Shown piece after piece: positions 34,609 through 45,333 of a stretch of DNA of 64,000 nt. Source of the DNA: Dendrophyllia cribrosa (lineage: Eukaryota > Cnidaria > Anthozoa > Scleractinia > Dendrophylliidae). Where the stretch lies: contig JAJLRJ010000014.1 in the NCBI GenBank assembly GCA_024195265.1, forward strand, positions 15,359,959 to 15,423,958. Reading direction: 5' to 3'. A program made the translations under genes and the position numbers. Position 1 is the first letter of the stretch, and the number at the start of each line of letters is the position of its first letter. The notes beneath the pieces are model-generated. The model had not been told where the DNA came from and did not search any database. It saw only the letters and a list, made by a program, of their open reading frames with translations.

Positions 34609-34975
34609 ATTTTTGATTGTAATATTTCTCGAATTTGTCAGTAACAGGGCAAAGATCAATGATTATTTCATCAATCAACTTCATTTCTTTTATAAATGCA
34701 GTAAGATTGAATTGAGTGCCTCTTAAACAAGATCGTAAATCAACTAATACTTTTTCATATGTGGTGTAAGCAAATTTAGCCGTCTCAATTTTTCTTTTAT
34801 AGTTTTTGATTTCACTGTATGTTTTGAGTAAAAAACCAGAGGAAGTAATAGTACCAAGAATAATGGGATTCAATGTTATTGATCCAGCAATTGTAAGGAA
34901 TTGTATTAAGGAATCTGATGTCAAATTGAAGGCTAAATTCAATCTCTTGAAATATTTGAAAGCTTTTTTGTAACA
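34595..34975 (-). pseudogene. Small Polinton protein with hydrophobic segment, copy B
   Basis: Open over 115 codons (34942-34595), and the same frame runs further upstream as KAFKYFKRL to about 34975 without a clear ATG. The N-terminal third is hydrophobic (IQFLTIAGSITLNPIILGTI), and the rest is charged and helical, ending FEKYYNQKFISE. I recognise the type from coral Polinton-like elements but know no function. A membrane or minor virion role is a guess. It is the best preserved frame of the element. Confidence 0.5.
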
Positions 34976-35776
34976 CCAAAATGTTTTGTGGTAATACTTA
35001 TATAATGATTCAATTATTTATAATTTTTCTGACTCTATATTTTCATCAATATGGTTGAAATTATAAATACTTATTCTTCTTTTCATATATTTATTGATTA
35101 TATTATTTTATGGCGCTATGTATTCGATTAATATTGAAATGTTTTGATTCTTAACAGTTTCAGCCATTTCCACAGCTATATATCCCTATGGTAAATCTAA
35201 GTTGATATCTATCTTTTGTCTTTGCATTCCAGATAACTTATAAGTTTCTGTTTGAAATAAATTGTAGTGATGGTTTATTTTTAAGAATATTGTTTTGTTG
35301 GATGATTCTATGATATTTTAGTGGCATGTTATTGTTTTAATGTGCTACCATTTGGAATCATTATTTTGTCACAATCATTCAATAAAAACGTTTTACCTCC
35401 CCTTTCATTTGTTTTTAATTGACCTAATAAATGATAGCCTGCATTCATAACTTTGTGTGAACTCATATCCAAATTTGTTTCCATTACCATTTTGTTATTT
35501 TCAAAAATAAACGGAGAATCATACACACTACTATCAACATTAGGTTGAAAACCTTTGACTCCATATATTATTAAACTTGCATCTGCTTCGTTAAGTATTC
35601 AGGTAAATATTCAGGGCTCCCATAACAATTTAAATCCAAATATATATACTCTGGTGGTGAGATGTGCCATTTATGCATGTGAATAATACTTCTTGTATAA
35701 TTAGAAAATTGTTTCGTTGATTGTTGATTGATATTTAAACTCGTGCTTACAACGTCAACACTCACATTATTCATTG

Positions 35777-36055
35777 CATAGTTAATAGAACAAACTGGTT
35801 ATGAAGCTCAACAAATTTCAAAAAGAGTGTACAAAACTGCTTTGTTTTATGTTCAACGAACCGTGACCCTGCACATTGTTTTGTTTAACGTGTGAGCCCA
35901 AATGTTTCTATTGGTCAGTTGCTCATATGCATTTCAATACCTTTCTTATTTTGTGCAGGGTCAAGGCAAAGGATCGAACAAAAAAACGGAAAACAAAAAC
36001 ATATAACAAGGGACTGACTGAGTTTCATAACCAGTTTGTTCTATTAGCTATGTTT
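35777..36055 (-). mobile_element. Inverted-repeat element X, copy 2
   Basis: 279 bp, CATAGTTAATAGAACAAACT end and inverse, flanked by ATTG (35773-35776, 36056-36059). Removing it with one ATTG restores the reading frame of the fibre gene. It preserves the empty site of the element nested in copy 1. Confidence 0.8.
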
Positions 36056-37439
36056 ATTGTAACTGGAAAGAACTCAATGTAGATAGTATATTCACCTTCT
36101 GCAAGTTTATACATATTGAAACCAATTCTAGCAGAGTATAAATTATTAACATCTTTAAATATTTTCAAATAATAAGCTTTTTTATTGAATAAATGTGGTG
36201 AACTTGGAAAATCATTGATTCCAGTCACTGTAATATCATTTCCAGGGCTCGATTCATCAACATCTTCCATTAAATACCTGAATACATCCTTGTGGTGTGA
36301 AGTTGAAGTGATATGTGACTTATTTACATAATCTTTATACTCTTGTTCTAATTTAAGCACTTCTAGATCTGCACCACTATCTAATTTATTAAGTTTCTCT
36401 GTTTGTAGATGTTTGACTGCATTAGTATTGTTATTTATTTTTGTGTTGTTATCACTAGTTTTAGTGTCAACATATGATTTATCAGCTTTCACACTAGTTT
36501 TAGTGTCAAAATATGATTTATCAGCCTTTACACTAGTTTTAGTGTCAACATATGATTTATTAGAGGAATCCTTATTATTTGTTGGGTTTGTTAAATTTAT
36601 GATTTTTTATTGTTTGCATCACATTGATTATTATTCAATGTTAGAAAAATTTGCTTACCATGATACAGACTGAAACAATCATTGTCGGTAGCAGTTTGAA
36701 TATTTATTATTGAATGGTAATTAGCGTCTAAATGATCGCTTAAAATTATTCGTTTATTTTTCATATGTGCATCAGTGATATTGGCTTTTTTATCATTATG
36801 TTTTAAGAGTTATCATATTAGTTGCACAAAGGTCCTGGTTTTCATCAGTATCTAAATTTGTTATGAGTTTTTGGTCCATATTAATTTCTCCAGGTAGACT
36901 TATTTGAACCATCCAGCTTCAAACAATGAGCATCTCCTTATTCTTTAATAACAGCATCTTTTGCATTTTGGGGTCTGCAATATTGATTATTTTTGCATTA
37001 TTCATATTAATTTGACCTTATTTATAAAAATGAGCCTCAGCATATGCTCTATTTATCATCAATTGATCAGGGTGACTATTTGGTCCATTATTAAACAATA
37101 TTTTTTAATTACAATTTATATGATAAAAAATATTATCTTCAAAGAATTTATATGACATTCCCTAATTTTGTTGAGAAGATGGATCTCCAATATTTTCAAT
37201 GTTGTAATTTGCCATATTTAAATTATTATCCATTGAATTACTTCCACCAGCCAAAATTACAGCATTGAATTTGGCTTTTCATCCAATTGTGTTTTCACAA
37301 CAACATCATAATTATTTGTTCCTTCTTTTACATTTATCAATTTTCTGTTTTGTATATCAAAATCATTATCTGTTACTTTGAATCCCACACCCGCTGGACC
37401 TGCTGGACCTGCTGGTCCTTGGGATGATTTTGAATCATT

Positions 37440-37507
37440 ATTTTCAGAATGTTTTTATTTTTATTTTATTTATTTATTTATTTATTTTTTTTATTTTTTT
37501 CATAAAT
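37440..37507 (-). mobile_element. Poly(A)-like insertion with target duplication
   Basis: ATTTTCAGAATGTT occurs at 37439-37452 and again at 37508-37521, bracketing only an (ATTT)n/T-rich tract of about 55 bp. It looks like a retrotransposition event that left just a tail, placed near the start of the fibre gene. Confidence 0.5.
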
Positions 37508-37542
37508 ATTTTCAGAATGTTCATTAAAAATACCCATGGTAT

Positions 37543-37813
37543 ATTATCAGAAACCCATAAGTGGGTTGAAACGTGCAACTGTGTCTTGCACGCTTCAAAA
37601 CAGGCTTCCGATTATTCAATTTGCCAAGAAGTTGTTGCAGCCATATTTGGAAAATCAAGATAAAAATATTAACCAATCAATTTGCTAGAACAACTTGCTT
37701 CCACTCTCGGGGGACCGAGGGGTTTCTAAATATGGTACTAAGAAAAAAATGAATATTCGGAAGCCGTGAATGCGCGTTACACGTTTCAACCCACTTATGG
37801 CTTTCTGATATTA
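37543..37813. mobile_element. Inverted-repeat element with ATAAGTGGGTTGAAACG
   Basis: Ends TATTATCAGAAACCCATAAG and inverse. It separates the fibre start from the helicase fragment. Confidence 0.7.
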
Positions 37814-38059
37814 TTATATTAGATATTTGGTAAATAAGCGATTTTCCATGACCGGTCGGGAGACAAACAAGCATATCGTTGCCACACAGAAAGCAAAACA
37901 GAGATCTTGTCTGTGGTTCTGTGAGACTTGAAATATGGCCGAATTTAACTTTTGAGAGTGCAGAATTCGCGGCTTTCTCAAAGACTTTGTAAGAAAGCGA
38001 ACCGGCGGCCACATTTGTCGATCGAAAGTACTTGTAAATAACATACCGTGGGCGCGCAA
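37814..38059 (-). pseudogene. RecQ-like helicase N-terminal fragment
   Basis: Minus-strand frame containing CLPTGHGKSLIYQ, the Walker A motif of RecQ-family helicases, preceded by a segment that corresponds to the Q motif region (LTEPQTRSLFCFLCGNDML). It stops at the inverted-repeat element at 37813, and no motifs Ia to VI follow, so it is a fragment of about 65 residues. It lies between the fibre and PLA2 genes, inside sequence foreign to the Polinton-like element. Such fragments are common in coral genomes, and whether it was carried by a transposon is inference. Confidence 0.55.
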
Positions 38060-40404
38060 AAAAGGCAGTGATTCTTAAGAGTGGTCATGTGCAACAGTGA
38101 AAACAGGTTTGACCACCTGTAAACTGAACTGACTCATCCATTTTCTTGGATGGGCGGCAAATAATGAATGTTGAGGCCGTTAGCAGAGTCTCCTTCCTCT
38201 TCCCGATTTTTCTAGAAAGATGTAAGGAGACTCTGCAAGCAGGGTAGTTCATAACAGGCTTTGTTATAGATTTTAAAGACATAATTTAAAGCGAAAATGA
38301 CAGAATAAAATCGCCAAAAATAGACTGTAAAAGTATTATTTTATAATAAACTCGCGCACCTTCAGGGTTATGCAGATTATCCATGTAGAACTCTATAATT
38401 TGCAAGAAATCCTGCTGTTTCTTTCCTTCGTATTTGCTTTTTCTGATATATTTTTTGAAGTGGTACAAGTTGATGGAGAACGAGTGGTCTTTCTTTCAGT
38501 ACATACAACTACCTAAAACTTTTAAGGCTGCTACAGGCACGTCACGGGTAGACGGTATAGCGCAAACATGCTATAATCGATTAGCAGGCTCTTGTCATGC
38601 CCTTCGTATCTAAATACTCTTCACTGTAGCTCCTCAATTTCGCATACCTTTCGAGTAGCACAACTTACCTTTGAATAACTAGTGTTGTAGCTGTCTTTAC
38701 GACTTCAGTCTGAGCTGTTAGTAAGCCGCAGCCAAACTATAAACCACTCGAACACGAACGTGGTTATCGATTCGGCGATGTCACCACCCTTTTCTGAACC
38801 TCTGTTTTTATTGGACCATCAGTTTTAGTTTTAGTTGTGCCAAAGATGAATTGGATACTCTTGAACCGCCGTCAGTATACAACTGAGTATACAACTTAGT
38901 ATACAAATAAATCATGCGCATGAGCAAGCAAGCCGGGAAAACCAGTTTGACTAGTTTTCCACGAAAATTTCCGAATGGCGGTCACTCGCTATGGCCGGAG
39001 ATTTTAACAACTCTGTGATTTATTACAAAATGCTCTTTCTTAAGAAAACTCGCGCCAATTGAAGATTCTGAATTTTTTCCCTCCAAGTAAGAAGATTAAT
39101 TAACTCTTAATAAATATCTGTTAATTCGAACTAAAAGGAGTTTTCTCTGGTTCATTGATTTTCTCGAACAGTTTTAGGATCATCTGTTAGTGATATGTAT
39201 TTGTTGTTGTATTTGCCGTTCTCGTCATTTTCTTCAACAATTTTGGAACATGTTAAAATGCATTTATCAATACCATCTGCAATATCAAGTACTTTAATAT
39301 TTCAAATAACTTCTATTTTCATTCGATGCATTTTTCTTCTTTTTCATTGGCCGAGAGCCCATCACCTGAGCATTGAATCGGTTCATTAAAATTTTTACGT
39401 CTACCTCTGTTCAAACACAGATGACAGTTATTTCTTATCAAAAGGGCATATCTCGTTGGTATCGCTCAGCTTTAAGTGTGTTACGCTAGAGTCGAGTGAA
39501 GTTTCGTGTTTATTCTTGTTAATATCTTTTTTTTAAGTTTCAGTTTATGTTTATCATGTTCATTCGAAAGCTAGTGTCAGTGGCGAATAATAACAAATCT
39601 GATTTTAATTTGAGATAATGGATTATTCTTAATTCCACTGTTAAATCGGTTTCCTTGTTTAGTTTGCAGTACTTGTTACAAAACATTTTAGGTAGCGCAA
39701 GTCATAAATTCTTCTGGGAGATCAAACTTTCAAAGAAATCGTAGCCCCATTAAATATTAGCAGACTTAATTGCAAAACTTGGTTTCTAACCGGTCGCTAA
39801 AATCGTAGTTTCAAAGTGTTGGAAAACTTGTATTGGTTTTATACTGTAAGAGAATTAATTATTAAACTTAATTAGTTTATGTTGAACACAACTTTAAATA
39901 AACTTCAATTATCGATCACCGTATCCATTAGGTATAAATATATTGAAAATGTTCGACTTACGTTTCACACTCGTGTCTCGGCCAATACAAGTGAAAAGGA
40001 GTCTTGATACACCTCAGAGTGTAATCCTACAAATGATAGCAAAGATATTGAGGCCACAATTGACTTAGTCAAAGGGGAAAAAGCAACGCGGTGATTATAA
40101 CGGGCGAACCGAATCAAACGATGGATAGATTGAGAGATGTCAGAACGTTGCCGTGGTAAATGATCTTTGTGACAGGACTGACCATTTAAGAGACGGGGCT
40201 ACTTGAAAAACAATAGATTGATCCTTTGAATCACTGTTTACCTACTCAGTCAGCGCAATAGATGAGCTCGTCCTACCAAAGTTCAAGGGATGACAATATT
40301 CAATATAGCTACCATTTCTTCGCCGGGTTTTTTTTTTCGTTTCTTTAAAAAAATTGTAAATACCGCTATTTTACACTGAGTTCCTTAGTTCCTTCCTGAG
40401 TTCC
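38060..40404 (+). repeat. Dispersed block, copy C, inserted in the Polinton-like element
   Basis: 38365-38880 matches 29570-30120 and 46325-46870; 38890-39150 matches 24490-24770; 39630-40400 matches 30330-30468 plus 32310-32910. No gene recognised. It replaces the region where capsid and other core genes would be expected. Confidence 0.7.
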
Positions 40405-40405
40405 T

Positions 40406-40830
40406 TTCCTTCGGTGAAATTGCACTCAAAAGTACTTTAAAAGGTTTGTATAATGTAGGTAAAATCGGAGTGATCAAATCAGATTTTGCTAAGAAGAAAA
40501 TAAAAGGAGTTGCAAATAAATACCTTGATCAAGCCTTGGATAGTTTTACTAGTGATATTTCAAAACGACTGGATCCATTAAATAAAGGTAGTGGGGTTGA
40601 TATACATAAAGCTATATTAAAGGTAGCACCCAAAAAAGGTTTTACCAGGTCATAATTATACAGGTCCTGGTAATCCATTACACAAACAATTAAAATATGA
40701 CTCCAATACAGGTCAAATATTAGAGATTTATCAACAACCAACTGGAAAAACAGATGAAATAGCAATGCAGCATGATGTAGATTACAGCGTTTGTGCTAAT
40801 AAACCAAATGACCAAGCTATGTCGACTCTT
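40406..40830 (+). pseudogene. Virion-type PLA2-domain protein remnant
   Basis: The frame opens within foreign sequence at about 40406 (SFGEIALKSTL) and runs to 40655. A shift near 40645 carries it into a second frame with the calcium-loop motif YTGPGNPL (about 40657-40680) and the catalytic His-Asp pair in QHDVDY (40768-40785). This is the arrangement of parvovirus VP1-type and adintovirus/Polinton PLA2 domains, which help virions leave endosomes. The C-terminal part is lost where unrelated sequence begins at about 40830. The true start has been replaced by the insertion upstream. Confidence 0.6.
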
Positions 40831-40935
40831 TTGTACCAAAAACGTCTTGGATGTTTTCTGTCAGTTTGAAAGTAGAAGGAAAACAGCAAAAACGAGCCCA
40901 TTCAAATGCAACTGATTGACGCGCGCGCAACGTAG

Positions 40936-40995
40936 GTGTCCAATTACAGCTATCCAATTACAAAAAGTTGTAATTGGATAGCTGTAATTGGACAC
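40936..40995. repeat. 60-bp perfect hairpin
   Basis: Two 26-bp arms beginning GTGTCCAATTACAGC around a short A-rich loop. It sits at the junction of two Polinton remnants, probably a tiny foldback element. Confidence 0.8.
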
Positions 40996-40999
40996 CCAC

Positions 41000-41440
41000 G
41001 TGAGTGGGGAATTAGAGTTTAGGGATGATTATAAACCTATCCCAAAACCAAGAACTGAAAAACAAGTGTTGGAGAAACCAATTTCCTTACCTAGAACTAA
41101 GAAAAATGAATTCAATTTCAATGATAGTATTTTTGATTCAACATCTAATGACCAACCTGTTTTTAAAATAACTGAAATTGGAAATGCAGTGAATGAAAAG
41201 TTTGGGGTTTACCTCGGTGTAAGAACCTGTGACTTTTTCCTTTGTTTTTTACCTTTGTAGTATTGCATTCCCAGTTGACTCTATTGTTTTATGCCTTTTG
41301 TTTTCTTTGTTTTACGTCACTCGTGAATTTGACAGGTTCTTACACCGAGGATGAGCCAAAGTTTGGCGCTTATACTAATGAATTCAAAATAAATTTTCGT
41401 GAGAATATAATCAGTATTCTACATTTTTGAAAAAATGATT
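41000..41440 (+). pseudogene. PKPR-motif Polinton protein remnant, split by a small element
   Basis: Frame with KPIPKPRTEKQ and LPRTKKNEFNFND, a proline-basic style seen in coral Polinton-like minor proteins. It is interrupted at 41212 by a 139-bp inverted-repeat element and resumes as FGAYTNEFKI (about 41364). The N-terminus is replaced by the hairpin. No enzymatic domain recognised. Confidence 0.4.
41212..41350. mobile_element. 139-bp inverted-repeat element with AAGAACCTG arms
   Basis: Ends CCTCGGTGTAAGAACCTG and inverse. A 15-bp imperfect direct repeat (AAAGTTTGG...TTA) lies at 41197-41211 and 41358-41372, with 7 extra bases on the right. It may be the target duplication. Confidence 0.6.
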
Positions 41441-44400
41441 GAAATGACAATAAAAAAAGACAATTGAAAGGAAATGACAGGTTCCGAGTTGTAATAATGT
41501 CCGATGAATTAGCTACTCCAATATCAACAAAATTATTAAAAGTGTCCGATCTCAAGTTAAATCAATATTTAGATATTATCAATACTTTGGAATACAAGGA
41601 AATTGATTAAGAAAAATGTAAAATAATAATTCAGTCAATAAAAATACCAGCGGGTAAAGGAAGATTATATTTATCAAAACAAACAGTAAAGAGGAAACAA
41701 TGTATTATCATAATAAAAAATAATGACACAATATGTTTAGCAAGAGCCATTGTAACAGATTATGCTAATTTACACACTGAGAATTACACCACAACTCAGT
41801 TGAAAGATGGATTAAACAAAAGCCGAAAACTACAAGAAATTAAAGCAAAAGAGCTTCATAATAATGCTAATGTTGAAATTAATGATTATGGTAATTCATT
41901 ACAAGATATCAATACCTTTGCATCATTTTTAGATATAGAGATTAATATCATCGATTCAGAACAACTCAATGAAATCATATACACAGCAGATAAAGGAAAA
42001 ACAGGGAAAATCTATTTATATAAAACACGAAATCATTTTGATGTTATAAAATCAATGACTGCTTTCTTAGATGTAGCTTGTTACTGTCATAGTTGTAAAA
42101 AAGCCTATACAAGACGTGATAAACACAAATGTCCACAAAAAGGCCTATCTTGTTTTAAATATTTTCCAGATGGTAACAAATGTAGTGGTAAAGATGTCAC
42201 TTGCAAAGACTGTTATCGCATTTTTCATGGTAATAATTGTTTTAAAAACCATACAAGTAATCGATCGAAAAAGAGGATGATTCAGTATGTAATAGTGTAG
42301 CAAAATGTTTAAATTTAATCATATCATACTGAAACCATATATAAAAATACACAAATGTGGATATAAAATGTTTTATGAAAAAGATAAAATGTAAAGGGGG
42401 TAATTGTATTAAAGATCATTGCAGATTAAGTAAATCAATACTTCGAACAGATTATTGTTATTCATGTAGAACATATAATAAAAAATATTTATTTTTCGAT
42501 TTCAAATGTATACAAAACACTGGAACACACGAAGTAAATTTGGCTATTTGTCAAGATTATAATGGCATTGAATCGATCTTAAATAATATAAATGATTTTT
42601 GTTACGGAATTCTTAATGAAAAATATAAAGGTTACACTTGCATTGCTCACAATGCAAAATGTTATGATAGTCATTTTATTCTAAAATGGTGCATAGATAA
42701 TAGTTTTAAACCGTATTGTATTTACAATGGTGCAAAAATAATGGTGATGGAAATTCCAAAATTAAGAATCAAAATAATAGACAGTTTAAATTTCATACAA
42801 CAACCTTTGTCCTCTTTACCTAAAACGTTTAGGTTAAACGAGATAAAAAAGGATATTTTCCACATTATTTCAATAAAAAGTGTAATCAAAACTATATTGG
42901 GGCGAATCATTTTTAAAATGGTATGATGATCGTGTCAATGAAAATTATGTTTTCGATTTCAAAAAAGAAATTACAGAATACTGTAGGTAAGATGTTGATA
43001 TATTAAGAAGCTGCATCTTAAAATTCAGACAAGATTTCATTAACCAAGAAATTATTGATCCATTAAGGTACATTACAATAGCTGGTGTTTGTTTGGGTAT
43101 TTATAGGGGAAATTATATGCCAAAAAATACAATAGCTGTGGTTGACAATGATATTCAAACCGAAAACCACACTACATTCAGTATTGCATGGCTTGATTAT
43201 GTCAGTACGAAAAACAGTATAAAAATACAACATGCATTGGATGGTGGCGAAAAAGTGATTAAATGCATTAATAATAACAAATTTAAAGTAGATGGTTATG
43301 GTGAATTAACAAATACTGCTTATGAATTTCAAGGTTGTTTCGGGCATGGATGTCTAGATTGTTATAAACCTGATGTCATCAATAACAAGAATCAAAACGA
43401 TATGGGAACTTTATATTTAAAAGAAAACACAAGATAAAAATACGAAAATTAGAGCCGCTGGTTACAATCTAATTGAAATGTGGGAATGTAAATCAAAAAA
43501 TCATAAAGATTAATTTTCAGAAATATTACAAAAATGAATGGAAAAGAGAAGTGATAACACCATTAAACCCGAGAGATGCTTTTTATGGTGGGCGAACAAA
43601 CAACACCAAATTATTGTATAAATTCAAAGAAGGTGAATGTGGAAAATACGTCGATTTCTGTAGTATATATCCTACAATACAATTTTACAAAAAATACCCA
43701 ATAGATCATTCTGAAAAAATACTATCACCTGAAAAAATTGATACAAAATGGTATGGTTTCATAAAATGTAAAATGTTACCTCCACGACAATTATATCATC
43801 CTGTGCTTGCTCAGAAAATCAAATGTGATAAATTTGAAAAATTAATCGTGTGCAAAAACAAAAAATCAAGAGAAATGTGAACATAATGTCAATGAACGAG
43901 CCTTCGTTGTAACATGGACGACAGATGAAGTAAATAAAGCCATTGCAAAAGATTATACCATCATAAAAATATACGAGGTTTGGCATTTTGAAAAGACAAG
44001 CGATGATTTATTTAAGCAGGCATGAATCATCAAAATATAATTTTAACAATGATACAGAAGAAATGATGTTCAGAAATAAAGTCAAAAAGAATTTAGATAT
44101 TGAACTGGGTCAAATAAATGAAAATTCTGGTTTACGAGCTATCGCTAAAATGTGTTTGAACAGTTTATGGGGAACGTTTGGTCAACGCAATAACATGAAT
44201 CAATGTAAATATGTATCTGATATAAATGAATTTTATCAAATAGTTCTTGACGATTCCATAGGTAATTTAAACATGAATTTCATAAATGAAGAAATGGTAT
44301 AAAGGAGCTATACTTATAAAGATCAGTTTGTTGATAACTCTTATAATACAAATATCTTTGTAGCATGTTTTACAACCAGCAGCGCAAGATTAACGTTATA

Positions 44401-44800
44401 TTAAAAATTGGACTATTTAGATAAGCAGGCGTTATATTTTGATACAGATAGTAATGTGTATATTAAATCTCCAAATAGTAAATCAATAACAACAGGAGAT
44501 ATGTTAGGTGATATGACAGATGAATTAGATGGTGAAACTATAAATAATATATTTGTTTCAGGAGGTCCAAAGAATTATAGTTTTATATATGGAAATAATA
44601 AACAGAAATGTGTCATCAAAGGATTCAGACTAAAACATGACTGAAACTCACAAATTCTGAATCATACAAATATGATCAAAATGGTAAAAAATGAAATTAG
44701 AGATCTAAAAAAAACTAAAATAACAAAATAAACAAATTATAAACAAATATAAAGAAGAAATATACAGTTTTGGATATGACAAGCTCATCTGTTTATTAGG
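41440..44800 (+). pseudogene. Protein-primed family B DNA polymerase, multiply broken
   Basis: Six plus-strand frames line up as one polymerase of about 1,000 residues. They hold an N-terminal region with a CxxC-rich zinc block (CYCHSCKKAYTRRDKHKC, about 42085), exonuclease motif I FFDFK (42495-42509), motif II-like HNAKCYDSHF (about 42647), and YGGRTNN (about 43587). Next come polymerase motif A DFCSIYP (about 43653), motif B KMCLNSLWGTFGQ (about 44147) and motif C YFDTDS (about 44435-44452). It is the replicase of Polinton-type elements. The second acidic residue of exonuclease motif I, normally Glu, is Lys, which would disable proofreading. Stops or shifts occur near 41608, 42300, 42925, 43437, 43880, 44302 and 44400. 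Confidence 0.85.
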
Positions 44801-45039
44801 ATCCTACAAAAAACACACTTAAAAAGTTCACAAAAAAAGTTCACAAATGTAAACAATTTCACAATTGTGAAGTAAAACTGTGAAGGTTTTGATTGGTTGA
44901 AAAACATCATACGACTGTCATATGACTTGAAAACAATAGCATGACCTTGAATACATCCATAGCAAGTTTAAATCTGACGGTGGGGTAACCCCCTATGACA
45001 TAATAGTCTTCCTGTTTTGTCCGATAATGTCACGCTATG

Positions 45040-45327
45040 GTGATTTTTCCTGTTTTGATAATGTGAATATTAAAACGCATTTCAATTTTTAAAAAACATA
45101 TAGTTTCATTTGATTTTCTATCTATTCTTTCCATTTAATTTTTCATATTTTGAATCCAACAGATGGAAATATTTAAACGCACTTCAATTTTGAAAAACAT
45201 ATAGTTTCATTTGATTTCCTATTTAATATTTCCATTTAATGTTTCATATTTTGAATCCAACAGATGGAAAGTAGTGATGTACTACATTCTCTAGGACAAT
45301 TGCCCTAGAGTGTAGTACATTACTACT
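45040..45327. repeat. Right terminal inverted repeat of the Polinton-like element
   Basis: Inverted match to 33380-33620 (word AAACTATATG and AATTAAATGGAAATATT) followed by the palindrome 45270-45327. The terminal repeat contains an internal direct duplication of about 115 bp (45065-45165 and 45175-45262). Confidence 0.8.
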
Positions 45328-45333
45328 TTGTTC

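Larger units (their letters stand above)
35110..37537 (-). pseudogene. Collagen-like fibre protein with KADKSYVDTKT repeats, interrupted
   Basis: Start ATG at 37537-37535 (MGIFNEHSEN). Next comes a Gly-x-y stretch GPAGPAGPAG (about 37390-37415), then a beta-rich shaft-like region, then three copies of a 13-residue VKADKSY(V/F)DTKTS unit (36566-36455), a helical stretch, and a head-like region with GEYTIYIEFFPVT (about 36085-36060). The frame resumes after element X as MNNVSVDVVS (35774) and runs to about 35110. This order fits a trimeric receptor-binding fibre of a Polinton-type virus. Frameshifts and stops occur near 37270, 36800-37150, 35590 and 35330. Later insertions are an (ATTT)n tract and element X. 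Confidence 0.6.
33322..45327. mobile_element. Polinton/Maverick-like element, decayed, 12 kb with insertions
   Basis: Bounded by 58-bp palindromes (33322-33379, 45270-45327) that continue into AT-rich inverted terminal repeats with the word AAACTATATGTTTTT, and by TTGTTC on both sides (33316-33321, 45328-45333). A 6-bp duplication is the hallmark of this class. Remnants of a VLTF3-like factor, a hydrophobic small protein, a fibre, a PLA2-domain protein, a PKPR-rich protein and protein-primed DNA polymerase B are present. Integrase, capsid, packaging ATPase and protease were not found. At least five later insertions interrupt it. Confidence 0.85.

Noticed and set aside
33322..45327. A live virus or functional Polinton
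   Set aside because: Every core gene found is frameshifted or stopped, and integrase, capsid and ATPase were not found.
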